Shown here piece after piece: positions 24,892-31,747 of a stretch of DNA of 33,248 nucleotides. Positions within the stretch are counted from its first letter, which is position 1, and each line of letters opens with the position of its first letter. The position numbers and the translations under genes were made by a program. Origin of the DNA: Nostoc sp. CHAB 5836 (GTDB taxonomy: Bacteria; Cyanobacteriota; Cyanobacteriia; Cyanobacteriales; Nostocaceae); assembly GCF_020829445.1 (NCBI RefSeq), contig NZ_JAIVFV010000069.1, positions 1 through 33,248 on the forward strand, written 5' to 3'. The notes under the pieces were generated by a model. The model made no database searches. It was not told where the DNA came from and worked only from the letters and a program-made list of their open reading frames with translations.

Positions 24892-25277
24892 CACCAGAAC
24901 AAACTAACCTTTGGCTTGAAATTCAACATCGGCAAATGCTGGCACTTGAGCAAATAGCCGACAGTTTAAATAGGCTAACTCCTAATACTGCACCAAATCA
25001 TCAGCGAAACATTGAGGAATTTAAACGTTTTGATTGGTCTAGTATTGATGCAATTGTAGAGCGATCAGACCAGTGTGGAGCGGCGATAGTAACTTGGAAA
25101 GGATATCAGTTTATTAGGCGATCGCCCTCTAACAAATTTAGTGCAGCTATTTGGTTCTCTCGCTGCACTGGTAAGGATGATGCAGGTGAAAATGTGTACG
25201 AACGCTTGATTACTTTTAAACCAGTCTCAGAGAAAGAAGTCGAGCCGTTACCTGAGAAAATTAGTCGTTATCTTTGA
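24888..25277 (+). CDS. Conserved 129-residue protein, possibly single-stranded-DNA-binding-related
   Basis: An N-terminal helix (WLEIQHRQMLALEQIADSLN) is followed by a domain containing FDWSSIDAIV, TWKGYQFIRRSPSNKFSAAI and WFSRCTGKDDAGENVYERL, a pattern remembered from cyanobacterial plasmid and phage proteins sometimes annotated as ssDNA-binding. That label is weak here: no OB-fold signature can be confirmed by eye. The start overlaps the previous stop (ATGA). The RRSP...FWFSR-like aromatic and basic clusters would suit nucleic-acid binding, which is inference. Confidence 0.5.
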   Translation: MTPEQTNLWLEIQHRQMLALEQIADSLNRLTPNTAPNHQRNIEEFKRFDWSSIDAIVERSDQCGAAIVTWKGYQFIRRSPSNKFSAAIWFSRCTGKDDAGENVYERLITFKPVSEKEVEPLPEKISRYL

Positions 25278-25325
25278 CAAATGACAAAGAACAAAAAAGC
25301 AGCAATATTTAGCCTGGAGGTTTAG

Positions 25326-25907
25326 ATGAAATTTAAATTACGTGGTGTCGAATACGCGATTGAAAATTCCAGTGATACCATTCTTAGTAAAATAGCGGCT
25401 TCAATGAAAAATGGGATGACTCAACCAGAAGATGATGCACGTGTAGCGTATGCAGTCTGTACGGCGTGTCCTTCCCTTCCTTCAGGAATTGTTAGCTACA
25501 AATCGCCCAATGAATTTGTACTGTCCCTTGATACCTTAGAAATTTCAGTATTTATGATTGCTTTAAATATTGCAATTTTGGAGAAGACTAAAAATCAATC
25601 TAAATCTCAATCTGATAAGTTAGCGATTGATAAGAAAATTAAAGAGTTAAAGTTGATGCTAAGAAAGCTTGATGATGGTTTTACATCCGAGCAGGTTAGT
25701 CTGATTTTAGGGCAAATAACAGTTTCGGATATAAGCACTACGAATGTGGACGCATACGAATCTATTTCTGTTGATGCCGTAGAAATTCAGGATGATCTAG
25801 AATTAGATTTAGACCTAGAAGAAGACCAACAGCCTCTGACCCCTGAAGAAGAAGCGATCGCACGCAAGCTTTTAAAACAGCAAGTAGCATCAAATAGACT
25901 CTCATAA
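25326..25907 (+). CDS. Unknown 193-residue protein, last gene of the plus-strand operon
   Basis: A strong ribosome site GGAGG (25,316-25,320) precedes ATG 25,326. The protein starts MKFKLRGVEYAIEN, has a helical middle (LEISVFMIALNIAILEKTKN, then IDKKIKELKLMLRKLDDGF) and an acidic C-terminus (DDLELDLDLEEDQQPLTPEE) ending in a basic helix. Size, acidic tail and position recall phage tail-assembly chaperones, but no slippery site for a programmed frameshift was found and no tape-measure gene follows. The assignment is only a contextual guess. The gene is intact. Confidence 0.6.
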   Translation: MKFKLRGVEYAIENSSDTILSKIAASMKNGMTQPEDDARVAYAVCTACPSLPSGIVSYKSPNEFVLSLDTLEISVFMIALNIAILEKTKNQSKSQSDKLAIDKKIKELKLMLRKLDDGFTSEQVSLILGQITVSDISTTNVDAYESISVDAVEIQDDLELDLDLEEDQQPLTPEEEAIARKLLKQQVASNRLS

Positions 25908-26115
25908 GCAATACCTTCGCCAATTTACGAGGGTAAGTCAATGATGCTCTAAGCATTAAACCGGATTTCTCTGAGGCTTGGCAAAAACAATCAGTGTTAA
26001 AAATTCCTTTAAGGTTGACCACAAGCTTTTTTTAGCGTATTAACGGCAGCACAAGGGTTTCAGATTCAAAACTCCCTTTTCAGTGAAACGCCTATGTACG
26101 ACTAATTTTGCCAGT

Positions 26116-26151
26116 TTTGCCAAAATTTGTCTAGGCTCTTATTTTGGCAAA
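26116..26151. terminator. Inverted repeat between convergent genes
   Basis: TTTGCCAAAAT (26,116-26,126) and ATTTTGGCAAA (26,141-26,151) are exact inverted repeats with a 14-base spacer, between the 3' ends of the convergent genes at 25,907 and 26,175. It may act as a two-way terminator, or as a protein site, since an extra TTTTGCCAg half lies just to the left. Confidence 0.4.
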
Positions 26152-26174
26152 GGTATTGATAAGTCAAAATCTTA

Positions 26175-27041
26175 TTACTTTGTTGACAATTCTGATTGAC
26201 TTAGTGTTTTTTTATACTTATGTACATAGTACTTGTCTTGGCAATCAGAGCAATAAACAGATATGCCGTACTGGTTATTAATGGTATGCTCCCAAGCTTC
26301 TGCTGATGGGAACGACTCACCACATTCACAGCATTGCTTTGTTTCATCATAAATAGGCTGATATCCCTTGCCTTCTAAATGTTGAAACTTATAGCCATAT
26401 TCTTCTTTAACTTCTCTCAATGCACGGTTTAGATACTCTCTATTCCGTTCTCTAGGATAAATCTCAGGTAGGATGGCTATAAGAGACTCATAGTCAATAT
26501 TTTTTTTTGATTCGTAGGAAGTTTTGAGAAGACAAATAAAATCTTTTATGCACTTTCTTTTTGTCTGCTTTTGTGAAGGTTCGCGACTAATAAAGTTCTT
26601 TTTTTGAACTGGGCAGTAACCTTTTCCAGGAACTTTATCAAAATAATATCCTCGCTTTTCTACTTTTTTTATTGCATCAACTATATACGCATCTGGATAC
26701 GTCTTTTTAATAGTTTTATAGTCTACAAAAGTTCTAGCTCTATGCGCTTCTTGAAGATATGTGACAAGCAAAAAAGTATGGACTCTTGAACCAGATCGTG
26801 GCATACTTGCATCACATAAAGGATAGTATCTGCAATATTTTCCTTCTCGACGAGCATGAAAATCATAACCATATTTTTGTTTTACAATACTCAGAGCTTT
26901 ATCAACTCTTCGCCTATAACCATTTGACAACAGAGGATCTAGCAAGCAGAGTGTTTCGTAACTAACAGAGTTACTAGACTCATAGGCTTTCACAAAGCAA
27001 TTTATAAGGCTATCAAGCTCTGATGATTTCTTTATTGTCAT
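26175..27041 (-). CDS. Triple-repeat protein with C-terminal Cys4 zinc site
   Basis: A 288-residue, AT-rich gene. Three repeats of about 60-65 residues are visible: 8-74 (SVSYETLCLLDP ... VDKALSIVKQKYGYDFH), 87-145 (FVDYKTIKKTYPDAYIVDAI, then KVEKRGYYFDKVPGKGYCPV) and 165-230 (NIDYESLIAILPEIYPRERN, then ALREVKEEYGYKFQHLEGKG). Each has a D/SYE.L helix, an alanine-containing helix ending KK.YGY.F, and a terminal GKGY.P turn, suggestive of a small winged-helix-like module. A C237xxC240 / C264xxC267 pair forms a zinc-ribbon-like end. Tandem HTH-like modules plus a zinc site suggest nucleic-acid binding (inference). I do not recognise a named family. ATG 27,041 starts the frame; there is no ribosome site. 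Confidence 0.7.
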   Translation of the reverse strand: MTIKKSSELDSLINCFVKAYESSNSVSYETLCLLDPLLSNGYRRRVDKALSIVKQKYGYDFHARREGKYCRYYPLCDASMPRSGSRVHTFLLVTYLQEAHRARTFVDYKTIKKTYPDAYIVDAIKKVEKRGYYFDKVPGKGYCPVQKKNFISREPSQKQTKRKCIKDFICLLKTSYESKKNIDYESLIAILPEIYPRERNREYLNRALREVKEEYGYKFQHLEGKGYQPIYDETKQCCECGESFPSAEAWEHTINNQYGISVYCSDCQDKYYVHKYKKTLSQSELSTK

Positions 27042-27445
27042 TTGACATAATATTTAACAAAGTTTGGGGGGTTAAAGTTGCATAGCTTCTACAAGCAGCT
27101 TGTTTTGGGTTGGGGACTAAATCCCCGGACGCTGGCAGACTCGCTAACACAAAACAAGATTAGCGAATTACGAACTTGTGCCGTCCTTCTCTACGAGACG
27201 CTCCGCGAACGACTACGCTCAGGAGCCGCGAAGTCGAGGTATTACGAATTATTTTAACGCTCAGTTTCCTTTCATTACTCAGCGATGCCAACTCTACAAG
27301 ACGCTTTGCTCCCCAGCGGGCTGCGCCAACGCTAACGATTGTGCAAGGGTTTTGAGACTCGCTTATGTTATGGTCTTGCACTTGTTTGTTGGAAAAACGC
27401 TTAAAACCCTTATCTGGTCTATATTACACTTCTATTCAGCAAGAC
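27042..27445. other. Intergenic region with nested palindromic repeats
   Basis: It contains GCGAATTACGAAC (about 27,162) and a matching inverted GTATTACGAATTA (about 27,238), enclosing small dispersed palindromes CTACGAGACGCTCCGCGAAC and related sequence. A further TGCGCCAACGCTAACGA-type unit lies near 27,323. Short open frames on both strands are products of these repeats. No gene is supported. Confidence 0.55.
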
Positions 27446-28087
27446 CTAAGTAGAGAATATTTCTCGGATATCCCAATGCTCCCGTGCAGCAAGGCTTGAG
27501 AGTTGAATCTTCAGTACTGGGTCATTTTGGCATTCTTGCAGGAATTCAACAGGTGGACATTCACAATTTGCCGCATAGGATTTAAGTCGATTGAGTCGTT
27601 GCGATCGCAATTTAAAATCTTGCGGGACTGTGGAGTAATCTGACAAATTGATACCCCACTGCGGGTTCAGGGTAATTGCACCCAAGAGACTTCGGGCATA
27701 AGGCGTTTCTAATAAGGCTGCAATCGTCTCTTTGTCGGGGCAAACTCCCTGATTTGCAGCATCTAGAATATTTGATATGTCGGTGTTTGTAAGGTTTTGT
27801 TTATGCGGCACGGATGGCACGGCCGAACTTAAGCCTTCATGAAGGTCTTTCTGCTCATCACCCGAATCCTGGTTTTCAGTTAACAACGAAGTGGGTTGAC
27901 TTTGTGCAGCATCCACAAGTTTTAACGTCGTGCAGTCAGTCGCTACAGGCAAGTCCTCTTGCTTCTCTTCCACGCCCTCTGGTGCGAACGCTGCGCGAAC
28001 GACAATCTGAGGCGACGCACCCCCCAAGGGTGCGTGAGCCGTCTGTTCACCTTGGGAAATCTCGTTTGGCGTGGAAGAGACACACAT
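27446..28087 (-). CDS. Unknown island protein with a repeat-derived N-terminal segment
   Basis: A 213-residue frame from ATG 28,087 (GTG 28,090 is also possible). The C-terminal 110 residues (LTNTDISNILDAANQGVCPD, then LLETPYARSLLGAITLNPQW and LSSLAAREHWDIREIF) are helical and look like a real conserved domain; the N-terminal 80 are low-complexity and include APLGGASPQIVVRAAFAPEG, translated from a GTTCGCGCAGCGTTCGCACC-type dispersed palindrome. The start codons sit within the 17-bp hairpin at 28,082-28,118. The same frame stays open 43 codons upstream to the end of the preceding gene but contains no start codon, so the true 5' end is uncertain. No function recognised. Confidence 0.5.
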   Translation of the reverse strand: MCVSSTPNEISQGEQTAHAPLGGASPQIVVRAAFAPEGVEEKQEDLPVATDCTTLKLVDAAQSQPTSLLTENQDSGDEQKDLHEGLSSAVPSVPHKQNLTNTDISNILDAANQGVCPDKETIAALLETPYARSLLGAITLNPQWGINLSDYSTVPQDFKLRSQRLNRLKSYAANCECPPVEFLQECQNDPVLKIQLSSLAAREHWDIREIFST

Positions 28088-28118
28088 CACAAACTCTTTT
28101 GAAGAGTTTGTGATGTGT
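28082..28118. repeat. Perfect 17-bp-stem hairpin over the start of the downstream gene
   Basis: ACACATCACAAACTCTT, loop TTG, then the exact reverse complement. On the minus strand the candidate ribosome site (AAGAG) and the GTG/ATG start codons of the 27,446-28,087 gene are inside this stem, so it could block translation or be an inserted palindrome. Confidence 0.8.
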
Positions 28119-28214
28119 TCCTGAGCAGTTCGTGAGAGTTTCTGGGATGCTTGCTCTAGCTGGGTTTGACCTGAGATAGAGCCGCACTTGCAGTTATTAA
28201 CAAAGTTTCTAGTT

Positions 28215-28637
28215 TCAAAATTCTGGTGCTAGAGTTTGGGTTTGTGCTTCGATATGGTCGTTTAGTTTGGCTTGAGCAAGAGATTGCTCTAATTGTTCTT
28301 CTTCGTAGTACTTGGCGATCGCTTCTTTGTACTGGGGAAGCGCAATTACAACCTCAGTAAGCAATTTAGCTAAACCAAGCAGTTGTCCTTGGTAGAAAAT
28401 GCCATAACTTTCATCCATCGGTTGAACTAAAAAACCCATCTGACAAGCTAGCTGCTGCACTTCGTTGACGGTCAACTCAGGAGCTACTGAAACCTCTAAG
28501 CAATGGTTAAGGTAATCTGCAACTTCAACCAATAAACGGAATTTTTGACCGTTGACGGTGTAACCATTTGGCGCTTTCTCTACTTGATAGCCAGAGAAGG
28601 ATGCTTGCTGTTGAACTGATTTGAATGTTAATCTCAT
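28215..28637 (-). CDS. Unknown 140-residue island protein
   Basis: The chosen start is ATG 28,637 (MRLTFKSVQQQASFSGYQVE), supported by GAGGT seven bases upstream (28,645-28,649). A longer frame reaches 28,766 but runs through the operator region and lacks a ribosome site. The product has a beta-rich first half (GYTVNGQKFRLLVEVADYL), a middle VNEVQQLACQMGFLVQ and a helical, Gln/Glu-rich C-terminus (YKEAIAKYYEEEQLEQSLAQ). No domain recognised. It is divergent from the RHH repressor gene and shares its control region, so it is probably regulated by that protein. Confidence 0.65.
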   Translation of the reverse strand: MRLTFKSVQQQASFSGYQVEKAPNGYTVNGQKFRLLVEVADYLNHCLEVSVAPELTVNEVQQLACQMGFLVQPMDESYGIFYQGQLLGLAKLLTEVVIALPQYKEAIAKYYEEEQLEQSLAQAKLNDHIEAQTQTLAPEF

Positions 28638-28714
28638 TTTTAATACCTCGTTAGGGGTGATAAAAGGCGATCGCTGTGTCCTGAGAAAACTTGGCGGTCG
28701 TCTTTTTGCGTTTC

Positions 28715-28787
28715 TGTATCTACTGTATCCCATTTGTCGGTCAAACATCAACCAAATGGGATACAAAATAAGAAAAACCGGGATACG
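28715..28787. promoter_or_regulatory. Operator: long palindrome plus extra half-sites between divergent genes
   Basis: TGTATCCCATTTG (28,724-28,736) and its exact complement CAAATGGGATACA (28,753-28,765) form a 13-bp inverted repeat with a 16-base centre. Extra half-sites TGTATC (28,715-28,720) and GGGATAC (28,780-28,786) flank it. The right half-site ends just before a promoter-like TGCTATGCT (28,790-28,798, extended -10). This arrangement suits binding by the RHH protein encoded immediately downstream, and so autoregulation (inference). Confidence 0.7.
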
Positions 28788-28825
28788 AGTGCTATGCTTG
28801 ATTTACAATGGTTTTGAGGGTTGAT

Positions 28826-29119
28826 ATGGTAAGGGCAAAAAGCGCACAAGACAATGGGAAAGATGTTCGGCTAGGAGCGCGAACATCGGATGAGTTTCAA
28901 AGCCAATTTAAGTCCAAGGCTGAATCAGTAGGGCTGAATATGAGCGAAGCGTTACTGAAGCTGGCGGAAAAATTTGTCAAGGGCGAAATTTCTTTAGATG
29001 ATGAAGAGACGGGCGATCGCATCAATAAATTAGAACGAGAAATCGCCCAAGTGAAGCAGCAACTGGAAAGCATTAAGGAATTCCGCCAGGGGGAATTGAC
29101 AGCCTCAATGCAGAAATAA
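28826..29119 (+). CDS. Ribbon-helix-helix repressor with coiled-coil tail
   Basis: A 97-residue protein. The N-terminus has an RHH pattern: strand DVRLGARTS (about 13-21), helix DEFQSQFKSKAESVGL, turn, helix MSEALLKLAEKFVKGE. The C-terminal 40 residues form a coiled coil (RINKLEREIAQVKQQLESIK). ATG 28,826 is chosen over ATG 28,808 because GAGGG (28,816-28,820) lies five bases upstream, and because a promoter -10 near 28,793 would leave almost no leader for 28,808. It is transcribed away from 28,215-28,637 with a palindromic operator in between, which suggests it represses both. It ends before a clear terminator at 29,168. Confidence 0.75.
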   Translation: MVRAKSAQDNGKDVRLGARTSDEFQSQFKSKAESVGLNMSEALLKLAEKFVKGEISLDDEETGDRINKLEREIAQVKQQLESIKEFRQGELTASMQK

Positions 29120-29167
29120 AAGTATTGAGGCAAAAACTACAGAAAATAATTTTGGTTGCAAAAGAAG

Positions 29168-29197
29168 ACCCGCCCCCACCGACTAGGTAAGGCGGGT
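29168..29197 (+). terminator. Terminator of the RHH repressor gene
   Basis: ACCCGCC (29,168-29,174) and GGCGGGT (29,191-29,197) form a 7-bp stem with a 16-base loop, followed by TTGCTATTT, about 50 bases after the stop codon. Confidence 0.6.
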
Positions 29198-29338
29198 TTG
29201 CTATTTGGTAAGTTAACTGCATCCCTTTTGAAAGACAAATGGTATCATGATGAAAGCGATCGCCCTGCATCTGCAGAAGCGATTGCTTTTCACGCATTCG
29301 GGGCGATCGCACATCTTGACGGAACTGTGATCGCTTAA
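29198..29338 (+). CDS. Possible 46-residue protein (uncertain start)
   Basis: The frame reads LLKDKWYHDESDRPASAEAI then FHAFGAIAHLDGTVIA, a pattern (DKW, then GAI near the end) that loosely resembles short cyanobacterial phage proteins of the DUF6197 type. The start is unclear: TTG 29,198 or TTG 29,228, neither with a ribosome site. The frame is followed seven bases later by a strong terminator hairpin (29,345-29,379), which supports a real transcription unit ending here. Confidence 0.35.
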   Translation: MLFGKLTASLLKDKWYHDESDRPASAEAIAFHAFGAIAHLDGTVIA

Positions 29339-29344
29339 AAACAA

Positions 29345-29383
29345 ACCCCCAGCACTGGGTCTAAACAACTGCTGGGGGTCTTT
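29345..29383 (+). terminator. Strong rho-independent-type hairpin
   Basis: ACCCCCAGCA (29,345-29,354) and TGCTGGGGGT (29,370-29,379): a perfect 10-bp GC-rich stem followed by CTTTAG. It lies right after the stop codon at 29,338. Confidence 0.75.
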
Positions 29384-29409
29384 AGCTAAATCGCAAGACT
29401 GCAAAGAAG

Positions 29410-29583
29410 ATGGAGCCAACAATAGAGCAATTAAAAGAGTTGTACCGAGTGTGTGTGATGGCAAGCAATTTATTGCAGCCCATTAACATAGTGCGTTTTG
29501 ACGAACGCATTAAGAGAATCTTTGTACTGGTCGGCGAGACAATAGAAATAGAAATTTACCCTAATGGACGGTCACTTTTATGA
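29410..29583 (+). CDS. DUF6888-like small protein
   Basis: A 57-residue protein: MEPTIEQLKELYRVCVMASN then LQPINIVRFDERIKRIFVLV and GETIEIEIYPNGRS. The layout (a short LYR.C helix, SN.LQPI, then two strands and a final PNGR) matches the cyanobacterial DUF6888 family by memory. The stop overlaps the next start by 4 bp (ATGA) and the next gene is DUF6887-like, which is the usual pairing in Nostoc-type genomes. The function of the pair is unknown; a toxin-antitoxin-like or regulatory role has no support here. The ribosome site is weak (AAAGAAG). Confidence 0.7.
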   Translation: MEPTIEQLKELYRVCVMASNLLQPINIVRFDERIKRIFVLVGETIEIEIYPNGRSLL

Positions 29584-29768
29584 GTCAGCCTAATTTCGAC
29601 AACATGACACGCCATGAATTATTAGCCTATGTGCGATCGCACCCCGATGATGCCGAAGCATTTCACAAATACATGGATTTATTGCAAACTGTACCGGGAC
29701 GTGTGGCAGTAACCACCCCAGAAGAACTGGAAGCCGAAATGCGAAAGCGAATAAATCAACAAGCTTGA
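29580..29768 (+). CDS. DUF6887-like small protein
   Basis: A 62-residue protein with NFDNMTRHELLAYVRSHPDD then AEAFHKYMDLLQTVPGR, and a basic helical end EELEAEMRKRINQQ, matching DUF6887 (N.DxMTRxEL.AYV..HP.D.EAF). It is the second gene of the coupled pair with the DUF6888-like gene. HPDD.EAF and MTRxEL are the recognisable family landmarks. The predicted soluble helical protein has no catalytic motif. After it, 29,769-29,840 is non-coding before the duplicated segment begins. Confidence 0.75.
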   Translation: MSQPNFDNMTRHELLAYVRSHPDDAEAFHKYMDLLQTVPGRVAVTTPEELEAEMRKRINQQA

Positions 29769-29840
29769 TTAGTGGAAGATGCAGCAACGCAAGGCCAGCG
29801 CATCTCATCTAGGTAAAGCGATCGCAAGGTAGAAAAAAAT

Positions 29841-30176
29841 CTACCACCCATGAGCGCCGATCGCATGGCAATAATACTGCATAGATTTATCGTAAATAAA
29901 AGGGTTTAAGCGCATTGCCGCAAGTTTAGCTCGTCCCGCTTCTGAATTGTTACGGGGGTCAGCTTCTGCGATCGCAATATCCGCTTTTGTAGATCCGATG
30001 GCAGCCACCTTTTCACCTTGACTAATCCTATTCTGAATTACTTCCCGCTCCAGAGCTAGGCGGTTTTGCTCAATTTGGTTGAGTAAGCTTTGTTTTTCAA
30101 ATTCCTGTTGTTTGCGGAGCGATTGTAGTTTAATACTTTCAGTAAATTCAGCTATTTGCTTGCGGCGATAGCGAGT
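29841..30176 (-). pseudogene. Duplicated internal fragment of the tape-measure-like gene
   Basis: Bases 29,905-30,170 repeat 32,574-32,839 with about nine differences in 266 bp (roughly 97% identity by eye). The minus-strand frame is intact over the fragment (EFTESIKLQSLRKQQEFEKQ through SEAGRAKLAAMR), then runs into unrelated codons and stops at 29,841. Upstream it is blocked by a TGA at 30,177-30,179, so there is no start. The fragment is a non-functional copy of residues ~105-198 of the gene at 31,748-33,157. The HIP1 octamer present in the intact copy is lost in this copy. Confidence 0.85.
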
Positions 30177-30716
30177 TCACGCACCCTATTAAATGCTGAA
30201 ATTGAATCAATTGTCAAACGCAAAAATATTTCAATGGATAAGGCGATCGCTCATTTTCATCAAAACAACTGGCTGGTTGTAGGAGTATCAAATCAAGGCG
30301 GTGTCACTAGCGGATTCAAAACTATTGCTGGCACAATTGAAGAAATGGCTAATACGTTAAAACTATTTCCGGGACTATCAAGAATATATTTCTGCCCAGA
30401 TTTTGAAGGGAAAGAGCTTTATTTTGTGTCCCGTGATGATTGCGATGCCTACGGCGGTAAACTACGCGTTGTTTTGCCAAGTGATTTCATCTCTTGCCGC
30501 AAGCCATCCCCAGGGATGATAAATAATGTATTGATAGGCAAAGACGTAACGGAAGTTTGGATGGTAGGCGATCGCCCTGAAGATGAGCAATCCGCCATCA
30601 ATGCCAAGATTAACTTTTGCCCTGCTGATGTGTGGCGCGATCAATTTAAACCTGGCGTGTTCACCCATAAAGTAACACCAGCACAACTGCAATTTTTGGA
30701 GGGCTTGACCCAATAG
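30171..30716 (+). pseudogene. 5'-truncated HAD-superfamily phosphatase
   Basis: The surviving ~180 residues show HAD motif II (VVGVSNQGGV), a conserved lysine in SCRKPSPGM (motif III), and motif IV in WMVGDRPEDEQSAINA followed by NFCPADVWRDQF. This is the type related to polynucleotide 3'-phosphatases. Motif I (DxDGT), which carries the catalytic aspartate and should lie about 30-40 residues before motif II, is missing: the sequence upstream is the duplicated tape-measure fragment ending at 30,170. The frame can be opened at TTG 30,156 or ATG 30,234, but neither restores motif I. A 26-bp dispersed palindrome (30,442-30,467) is inserted in frame (DAYGGKLR). The protein is predicted to be inactive. 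Confidence 0.8.
30442..30467 (+). repeat. 26-bp dispersed palindrome inside a coding region
   Basis: GCGATGCCTACGGCGG followed by TAAACTACGC is identical to 18,520-18,545. Here it is in frame within the HAD gene and adds about nine codons between motifs II and III. Confidence 0.85.
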
Positions 30717-31273
30717 TTGTTACAACTGCTACTCTGTGCCAGCACTGTAGGCAGTGAAAATGAGCTTGTACCGAAAACCGTGATCGCTGATAAAGCTAAT
30801 TTTTTAAGCATAAAAAGTTAAAAGCAGTGGCTACTTTGTGGTGTTCAGAAGATAGTTTCACTTCTAGCACTCGCGCACCTTGCGGATCTTCCCTTTCAAC
30901 GAAGAGGCAGGGGGAAGGGGGCTCAAAGCTTGGGGAAATGACCCCTGACTCCTGCCGTGGAGCAGAGCGGAACATGGGTCTGAGTCCCCCACTTCTCCAC
31001 CAGTGGTTCTCGTTCAGGTGGGGTCGAATCCCCCTTTCTGTTCCTTCTCCCAAGCTTTGAGATCCCTGCTCCCTTGCCTCTTCTTCAAGCAATCCACCAA
31101 GCACCCTTGGCGGCATAAAAAAGAAAAAACGAAGACCCGCAAAAACTACAAATGAAAGCTTCACCCAACTTACTATCTGGGATTGGGCAGCAGAAATGGA
31201 CGTTGGAGGGTGAAAGCGATCGCAAGGTAGCTATGCCAGTTGTTAACGCACCTGGATCGCAGGGCAAAATAAG
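30717..31273. other. Intergenic region containing structured element B
   Basis: 30,717-30,900 and 31,085-31,273 hold no gene, apart from HIP1 octamers. The centre is the structured element described separately. Open frames on both strands across 30,796-31,164 are caused by the purine-rich arms of that element. Confidence 0.55.
30901..31084. repeat. Structured dispersed element, copy B (opposite orientation to copy A)
   Basis: Arms of about 37 bp: GAAGAGGCAGGGGGAAGGGG then GCTCAAAGCTTGGGGAA on the left, and the near-exact complement TTCTCCCAAGCTTTGAG, GATCCCTGCTCCC and TTGCCTCTTC on the right. Reverse-complemented, the core is GGGGGATTCGACCCCACC, a CCACTGGTGG hairpin region, then GGGGGACTCAGACCCATGTT, which matches copy A at 16,490-16,559. 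The arms share only purine/pyrimidine character with A yet remain self-complementary. Confidence 0.75.
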
Positions 31274-31663
31274 CTAGGAATTGGGGCAAGCGTATTTATA
31301 AGCAATTCCGCCTACCGATTGATCAACAACTTTTGTTAATTTATTAAGTTCTTGATTAATTACGTAATCAAGAACTACGTCGCTGCTGTCGATTTTTGTA
31401 ATTGATTGTATGGTTCCAAGCCTTCGCCCACAAATGAATAGGTATTTGATAATTTGTTTAGCTGTATTATCTTCGCTTATTTGGTTTAATTGCTCAATAG
31501 TTTGCACAAATGTAAATCTATTCACTTTTAACAAATACTCTGTATCAAGGAAGGTAGTTGATTCAGAATTGTCTGCAATTTTCAGCCATCTTGGTTGCTC
31601 GGCTACAGCAGGTTGTAACAAAGATAAAAGTATTGGTAGTACAAAAGCTAAGTTAGGGCGCAT
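31274..31663 (-). CDS. Secreted small protein (adhesin-E-like pattern)
   Basis: A 129-residue protein with a signal peptide (LAFVLPILLSLLQPAVA, cleavage likely after residue 21 before EQPRW). The mature part runs WLKIADNSESTTFLDTEYLL ... FICGRRLGTIQSITKID ... AYKYACPNS, with two cysteines (in FIC and YAC) that probably form a disulfide. The order W..I....T.FxD, then a central Cys and a final YAC is shared with short periplasmic/secreted proteins of the surface-adhesin-E type, common in cyanobacteria. The role is unknown. It is transcribed towards the truncated HAD gene and may be a cargo gene of the island. Confidence 0.65.
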   Translation of the reverse strand: MRPNLAFVLPILLSLLQPAVAEQPRWLKIADNSESTTFLDTEYLLKVNRFTFVQTIEQLNQISEDNTAKQIIKYLFICGRRLGTIQSITKIDSSDVVLDYVINQELNKLTKVVDQSVGGIAYKYACPNS

Positions 31664-31747
31664 AAATAAAAGTGTGGCAATAATTTATAGTAGATAGCAA
31701 TCGCTTGATCCCCCCAGACGTAAATTACTGATACTTTTGTGAAGATA

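Noticed and set aside
25860..25960. Programmed frameshift at the end of the 25,326 gene (tail-assembly chaperone)
   Set aside because: No slippery heptamer was found and the alternative frames close within a few codons.
31015..31040. T-arm-like GGGGTCGAATCCCC suggesting a tRNA
   Set aside because: No acceptor stem, D-arm or anticodon arm can be drawn around it; the loop is one base short. It belongs to element B.
30796..31164. Overlapping frames on both strands across element B
   Set aside because: Products of the inverted-repeat arms; low complexity, no ribosome site.
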